From positions 69,604,641 to 69,668,640 of the forward strand of contig CM055313.2 of assembly GCA_029255685.2 (NCBI GenBank): a stretch of 64,000 nucleotides of DNA, written 5' to 3'. The stretch comes from Silene conica. Taxonomy: Eukaryota > Streptophyta > Magnoliopsida > Caryophyllales > Caryophyllaceae. This document shows, in pieces, positions 58,698 to 64,000 of this stretch. The notes below the pieces were generated by a model. It was given only the letters and a program-made list of their open reading frames with translations. It was not told the DNA's origin and made no database searches. The position numbers were made by a program, and so were the translations under genes. Numbering within the stretch: the first letter of the stretch is position 1; each line of letters starts with the position of its first letter.

Positions 58698-59963
58698 TGA
58701 AGGGAAACGATAGTCATACTAGTTTACCTAATAATGTAGTCTTACTAATTATTTTACATTTTAATTAATCTCATATTAATTATACTCAAGATCTTATGCA
58801 TGCAATGATATATGCGGAATAATAACGGAAAGGGCCTTACAAACGGTCCAAATAAGTGCTAGGACGATCCTCCACGGAGCAACCAAAATAGCTTGCCTCC
58901 TTTACGTTGCACCCAAGACCTACCCTTAAACACCGAGACACGAACACGAGCTAGGTGACGGAATCGGTAGTATTAAAACCGTGTATTAATAATAATATTA
59001 GTATTATAGAAAATATTATATGAATAATATTTTAAGAGGATTTTATGTATTATTTCTTACACTTAGAAAAATACAATATGATGTTCAACCACCAACATGT
59101 GATTTAGCATCATGTATATATAGAATAGAAAAGGGTTGGGGTTTTTTTGTGTTAGACGTGTGAATGTGTGTTTTGGAAGACCAGATAGCTAGGTTGCTTG
59201 TCTTACACAAGCAATTAGGTTTGCATGGCTATACATAGGTATCAAACCTACACAATCATTATGTTTTAGCATGCTCTAATTTAGACAAACTAGTCCATAT
59301 AACACATAATCACACGCCACAAATAAATGTAAAATGGACTTTCATTTTACAATTTGTAATTTGTACAATTATGTAATATGTAACATCCCATGTGACATAA
59401 TTTAATTGTATTAATTTAAAAATAAACATTTATCAAATAAATATTATTTCAAAATTAATTAAATCATATTTAACAAATTAATTTAGTAATTCGAAATTAC
59501 TACCCCAACATATGGTTATCGTAATAATCGTCGATACGATATATTAACAATGTTTGTAATAACCATGAACCACTCATTATACTAATTTCGATATTTCTAA
59601 AATATCGTTTAATACTTGACAATTGACACATTTCAATTTCAAATATAAATCTTACTTTAAGATTCAACCTCTGAATTCTTGATATACGGTTTTAAGAATA
59701 TCGATCAATCTGTATCCTATACAATTGATCAATATATTATTTAAGGGGTCTGTCCTATAGGTGTGACCTAAAGGGATCAACTGACTACCACCGTCATACG
59801 ACAGTAATGTTAAACTCTAGTCAGCCAATCATTACCGATTAATGTTGGTCAGTTGACTAAATCAATATCTGATCGTCCCTTGCATATTCATTTCATAAGA
59901 TTTATGACAATGATTTTTATCACTGTCGTGATCGCACAATTGTTGAGGACACATTTCCCAACA
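58698..59963 (-). repeat. 5' LTR of the gag-only element
   Basis: 1266 bp aligned with 51709-52973. Differences include C/T, A/T and one T indel, about ten in total. It is followed by ATGGT, and Tat RT coding resumes there. The first 37 codons of the plus-strand ORF at 59853 are LTR sequence read by chance into the Tat frame. Confidence 0.92.
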
Positions 59964-61110
59964 ATGGTAACACAGAGGGGGATAGAAGCCAGCACAGAAC
60001 AGATCAAAGCAGTTCTGCAGCTGGAATCACCCCAGAAGCCCAAAGATGTGCAGCGTCTGACGGGAAGAGTAGCAGCCCTGAGTAGGTTTATCTCCAGATC
60101 CTCAGACCGGTGCAGATTATTCTATGATATTCTTAGAAAAAGTCAAAAGTTTGATTGGACACCAGAGCACGAAAAGGCATTCCAGGAACTAAAGCAGTAC
60201 CTGAGCAGCCCACCCCTGCTATCCAAGCCAGAGCAGGGGGAGGTCCTGCTCCTGTACCTCTCAGTAACCGAAGCAGCAGTAAGTGCAGTTCTGGTCCGAC
60301 AGCACGAAGGAGCACAGCACCCGGTGTACTACGTCAGCAAATCATTACTGCCAGCAGAAGCAAGGTATACCTCGCTTGAGAAACTAGTATTGGCACTGGT
60401 CACAGCATCTTATAAGCTGCGTCCATACTTTGAGTCTCATACCATCTCAGTGGTTACCAATCACCCACTCAAGACGGTTATGAGAAAGCCAGAACTATCA
60501 GGACGAATGGCCAAATGGTCTGTGCACCTCAGTGGGTATGATCTCCAGTTTGAACCACGCACAGCCATAAAGTCACAAGCCCTCGCAGACTTCGTCTCCG
60601 ACTTCAGCCCAACACTCCAGACCCAAGCAGAGCAGGAAATCCTGCATCTACACCAAGGGACCAAGCCAGATACTTGGGAATTACGAGTAGATGGGGCATC
60701 AAACGCCAGGGGGTCGGGAGTTGGGTTGATCCTTAGATCATCAGAAGGTGATTTGATCACCCAAGCAGTCCGGTGCGAGTTCAAAACCACCAACAACGTA
60801 GCTGAGTATGAAGCCCTGGTCCTAGGACTACAATTACCCCTGGACATAGGAATCAGCTGCATCAATGTGTACAGTGATTCACAACTAATTGTGAACCACG
60901 TCAATGGAGCATACGAAGCAAGAGACCCCACAATGGCGGCCTACTTGCGTGAGCAAAGGAGTTAATCGGCAGATTCGCGGAATTCTGCATCCAGCAGGTA
61001 CCCCGTGAGCAGAACGCGGAAGCAGATGCACTGGCAACCCTGGGATCAACCTTCAAACCAGCTGACGTAGCCAATATACCTATCACCCATGTTCTCAAAC
61101 CAGCCATTCC
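59964..61110 (+). pseudogene. pol: Tat RT end, RNase H and second (archaeal-type) RNase H
   Basis: Continues the RT interrupted at 51708: RT thumb and connection (LTGRVAALSRFISR near 60060), the gypsy RNase H region (LYLSVTEAAVSAVLV near 60255), then a second RNase H with VDGASNARGSG near 60690, AEYEAL near 60803 and YSDSQLIV near 60870. These acidic residues fit the archaeal-type RNase H gained by the Tat lineage. The frame breaks at 60965 and continues in another frame to about 61110. Confidence 0.88.
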
Positions 61111-62415
61111 TTGACCAGATTCGGACCAGGAAGAGTTACCTATCTACAGCAACAACCCAGACCAGGGGGCAGAGCAGGACTGGCGAAAGCCATACCTGGA
61201 CTGGTTGCAACATGATATCCAGCCCAGCAGTAAGAAAGAGGCACGCAGTTTCAGGATGAAGGCTTCCAGGTTCCTACTGATTGATGGAGTCCTATTCCGG
61301 AAATCATTAGCAGGGCCATATCTGCGATGCCTGGACCAGACTGAGGCACAGACAGTCTTGCATGACCTCCACAGCGGAGACTGTGAAAATCATGCAGGGG
61401 GAAGAAGCCTGTCCAATAGAGCCCTCAGAATGGGGTACTTCTGGCCCACAATGCGCAAGGATGCAAAGGAGTATGCATGGAAATGCGACGCCTGTCAAAG
61501 GCACGCACCTGTCAATCACCAACCAGCAGAGCCTCTGCACCCGATCATATCCCCATGGCCTTTTATGAAGTGGGGGATAGATATTGTGGGACCTCTCCAC
61601 AGAGCACCAGGAAACAAGCTGTACATGTTGGCCATGACAGATTACTTTTCTAAATGGATTGAAGCAGAATCATTCACCTAGACCACCGAAGCACAGGTCA
61701 TCTCTTTATTAAGCGCAATATATTCACCAGATTTGGCATACCTTCAAAAATAATATGTGACAATGGTTCCCAATTCATTGGGAAGAAAACCGAGGCTTTC
61801 TGTGCTGGGTGGAATGTATCACTCCAGAAATCTACCCCCAGGAACCCCCAGTCCAACGGACAAGCTGAGTCTAGTAACAAGATCATCATTGAGAATATGA
61901 AAAAGAAGCTACAAGAAATGGGAGGGAAATGGGCAGAGGAACTTCCTCTGGTCCTGTGGGCTGACAGAACTACTCCGAAAGTAGCAACAGGTCAGACCCC
62001 CTTCAGCCTTGTCTTCGGAGCAGAAGCGGTAATTCCTTCTGAAGTTAAAATCCCAACCCACAGGTACGGGTGTATAACTGAGGGCCAGAACCAAGTGGAA
62101 ATGGCCAGTAGCCTGGACACTGTTGATGAACTGAGAACCAGTGCCTACGTCAGGATGGCCTCATACAAGCAGATGGTGGCTCGGAGCTACAACAAAAATG
62201 TCAGGATCAGAACCCTGCAAGTAGGAGATCTGGTCCTGAGAAAGGTGTTCCAGAACACCAAAAACCAACAAGCCAGAAAGTTTGCCTACAACTGGGAGGG
62301 TCCATACCAAGTCGAAAGCATAGTTGGTAATGGGGCCTACAGGCTGATGACAATGGAAGGGGAAATGATACCCAGATCATGGAATATACTTCACTTAAAA
62401 AAGTATATCATCTAG
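61110..62415 (+). pseudogene. pol: Tat integrase (frameshifted)
   Basis: An N-terminal HHCC zinc motif (LHDLHSG near 61355; CDACQRH near 61487), core motif GIDIVGPL near 61577, DNGSQFIG near 61760 and the Glu-containing SNGQAESSNK near 61855, then the C-terminal domain (VGDLVLRKVF near 62225; WEGPYQV near 62300) to a stop at 62415. A stop at 61679 and frame changes at about 61700-61890 separate the halves. In an intact element this enzyme joins cDNA ends to host DNA. Confidence 0.85.
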
Positions 62416-63025
62416 AGGTGCCTCCACCAGACCAGAACAGTTCCCTTAGACCTCAAGTTCTACTCTAAATAATGTATACTCTGGTCCAGCTTAAATTTTT
62501 GTCTTGCTTTATGTCTTTATAACTTAGTATTTGGTAATTTAAGTCTTGTGATTCAAAACCTTGGCACATTTAATCAATTATCGAGTCTTTTTAAGAGGAA
62601 AAATATTTTATCACTTATTTTCTGGACCAGAATTTGCTTATCCTAGTGGACTGACCTAAAGAGGAAATCTGCACTGATCGCAGGAGAACCTAAGTCAAGC
62701 CTGGCACCTCAGTATAGGGATGGGTATATAAAACACCAGGCCAGCACACTAAAACAGCGATGGCCAAAACACAAACGAAACATGCATGTACAAAAGAAAA
62801 ACGCCAGAAAAAACGGCAGAAAAGCAACAAGATGAGAAAGCCCCATACAACGGGGGACATACTATTAAAAGCTGCCCAAAGCAGCTCAGAACAGAATTGT
62901 TTTCACTGGTCCACACGGACCAGCAGCAAAAAGTTACAACCATTAAGCCCACGCAGGGGCATCCAAAGTTCAAAAAACAAAATATTAAAACGCCCATATT
63001 AGGGCCAAGCAGACAAATTTCTAAC
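62416..63025. other. Tat spacer between integrase and antisense ORF
   Basis: About 600 bp without a convincing gene. The short plus-strand ORFs at 62760-63157 overlap the antisense ORF end and are Lys-rich with no recognisable domain. Confidence 0.5.
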
Positions 63026-64000
63026 CTACTCGTCAGGAGTAGGCCCAGCAGCAGCAACATCAACATCGGTGGGGTCAGAGTTCACCTCCTCTCCGGCATC
63101 TTGGGACCCCACTCCACCTTCTTCCTCGTCATCATCAGAGATCAGGTCCATGTTTAACCCCTCGGGAAAGTCAGTGGCAAAGGCCTTCTCCAAAGCAGCT
63201 AAGTCCCAGGTGGAGTGGTTACCCTCCTGGAACTCCTGGACACACTTTATCCGGGTCTCAGCGGCAGTATAAGCAACAGCTTCAATTAACGCCCTCTGCA
63301 GACCAGCCTTGTTTTGCTCCAGAGCCTCCGCCTTCAGCACCAGATCTGCCTCTGAAGTCAAGGCCCTCTCCAGCTTAGAGTGAGCCGCGGGTAGCTGGTT
63401 CTAAGAAGCCTCCTCCTAGGCTTTGAGCATCTCCTGACCAATAGCCACATCCCGGCGAGAACGCTCAACAGCCTGCCGCAAACTTTCCCTCAAGGCCTCC
63501 TCCAAGCTCAGCTTCTCCGATAACTCTCGCTCCTTCTTCGCCAGGGCCTCTTGCATCCTCTCCACCTCCTGCCTCCTCCTCAGCGCCTCAGATTGGGCCG
63601 CCTTCGTACAGTGAAGTTCAGCCAACAGGGCTTCGCTCTGTCGCTTGGCACAAAGTGACAGCTCCAGGACCTGGAAATCCAAACCAGGTCAGAAAAAGAA
63701 GAGAAGAAAGAAAAGAAAAAGGGGGAGAGGAAAAGGAAGGTTACCTCAAAGGAAACCTCTGCGGTACGTCTGATCAAATCCTTGAAAGGACGAGTTTCCA
63801 TAATAGAGGCAGAGGCGGGGAAAAGCAGTGAGTCCAAGGCAGGCCAGAGATTAGTTCTGGACCCACCAAAATCCACTGGGAGATCCAAACGCAGAGCAGG
63901 AGAAGATGAACCTTCTCCAGAGGATGGCCGAGGCAGCTGCTCCAGTATAGGCTTGAACCCAGGAGTAGGAATGGTGGGAGGGATCTCAAGAGGAGATGGA
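63026..64000 (-). pseudogene. Antisense ORF of the Tat element, spliced, 5' end outside
   Basis: The minus-strand reading is open from the window edge to 63745 (Pro-rich, then METRPFKDLIRRTAEVSFE), breaks at a candidate intron (63671-63744) and continues to a stop at 63026. The second exon begins with a long heptad-like, Glu/Lys/Arg/Leu-rich stretch (63416-63670), consistent with a coiled coil, followed by a globular part and an acidic tail. Two in-frame stops, near 63416 and 63390, interrupt it, so this copy is probably dead. Tat-lineage elements often carry an extra antisense ORF here; its function is unknown. The coiled coil has no enzyme motif. Confidence 0.7.
63671..63744 (-). other. Candidate intron in the antisense ORF
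   Basis: 74 nt on the minus strand, GAG/GTAACC to TTTCCAG/GTCCTG, with a pyrimidine-rich interior. It is phase 0: the codon before it is Glu, and the next codon, Val, opens the second exon. Both exon frames were open independently of each other. Reading straight through gives a Phe/Ser-rich sequence. Confidence 0.6.

Larger units (their letters stand above)
51704..59968 (-). mobile_element. Gag-only copia element (TR-GAG type)
   Basis: LTRs of 1265 and 1266 bp (51709-52973 and 58698-59963) with the target duplication ATGGT (51704-51708 and 59964-59968). About ten differences separate the LTRs. Gag is intact, but there is no protease, integrase, RT or RNase H anywhere between the LTRs. The element is on the minus strand and uses the initiator tRNA-Met site. 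LTR and 3' noncoding blocks shared with copia-1 suggest that it depends on Pol from such a relative. Confidence 0.92.
47641..64000 (+). mobile_element. Tat-type Ty3/gypsy retrotransposon, decayed, partial
   Basis: 5' LTR, primer site, gag, protease, RT, RNase H, a second archaeal-type RNase H, integrase and an antisense ORF. The second RNase H and the antisense ORF after pol are marks of the Tat lineage. The 3' LTR lies beyond the window. The RT is split by the gag-only copia element (51709-59963). Stops and frameshifts are present in every domain. Confidence 0.88.

Noticed and set aside
59853..59963. N-terminal extension of the Tat RT/RNase H ORF
   Set aside because: This part is LTR sequence of the gag-only element that happens to be open in the same frame.

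Overview
The window is plant nuclear DNA, most likely from a eudicot, and almost all of it is nested transposable elements. The plant evidence is the set of element types: Ty1/copia elements primed by initiator tRNA-Met, an Athila-type Ty3/gypsy element primed by tRNA-Asp, a Tat-type Ty3/gypsy element with a second RNase H, an L1-type LINE, and MITE-like elements with Mutator-like or Harbinger-like target duplications. Leaders contain AAACCCTAA. I see no bacterial or organellar genes, and no tRNA or rRNA genes. One short ORF (35346-35777) may be a host gene exon.

Layout. (1) Left edge to 19874: a large LTR element with no coding capacity (LARD-like). Its 5' LTR is cut by the window edge (1-1821), its primer site is at 1825, its polypurine tract is at 14489 and its 3' LTR runs 14502-19874. 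Inside it sit a very young complete copia element on the minus strand (2430-10986, TSD TATAT, 990-bp LTRs with one visible difference) and, within the 3' LTR, a 3.0-kb solo LTR of a sister family (15827-18847, TSD TATTA). (2) 20769-33010: a young Athila-type element (TSD CTAGT) with an intact gag-pol of about 1722 codons and an intact Athila ORF in the env-like position. Its 5' LTR lacks most of the first 125 bp, although the rest of the two LTRs looks identical. (3) 33016-35800: mostly AT-rich sequence with a 311-bp long-TIR MITE, a CT microsatellite and the possible host exon. (4) 35797-42624: a 5'-truncated, minus-strand LINE with a 16-bp TSD. It is itself broken by a TIR element carrying CCACGTCATC repeats and by a second insertion that holds a Harbinger-like MITE. 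It landed in an 81-bp tandem repeat. (5) 42905 to beyond the right edge: an older copia relative, with a foldback Mutator-like element in its LTR, split by a decayed Tat element (47641 to beyond 64000). The Tat element is split in turn by a gag-only copia element (51709-59963, TSD ATGGT).

How the parts relate. The three copia elements are relatives: they share an LTR block, a 3' noncoding block next to the polypurine tract and the same type of primer site. The two with a gag in view also share a 5' splice-site-like sequence at the same gag codon. The gag-only element is a plausible parasite of copia-1-like partners.

The most unusual signal is a 12-bp unit, GGTCGACCGACC, that occurs in pairs (once as a triple) always separated by exactly 9 bp. 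I count 33 units in 16 clusters. They occur in only two elements of different superfamilies: the leader of copia-1, and the LTRs, gag, putative intron and 3' noncoding regions of the Athila element. Each pair can fold into a 12-bp hairpin with a 9-nt loop, and several variants preserve or improve that pairing. I know of no described family with this behaviour.
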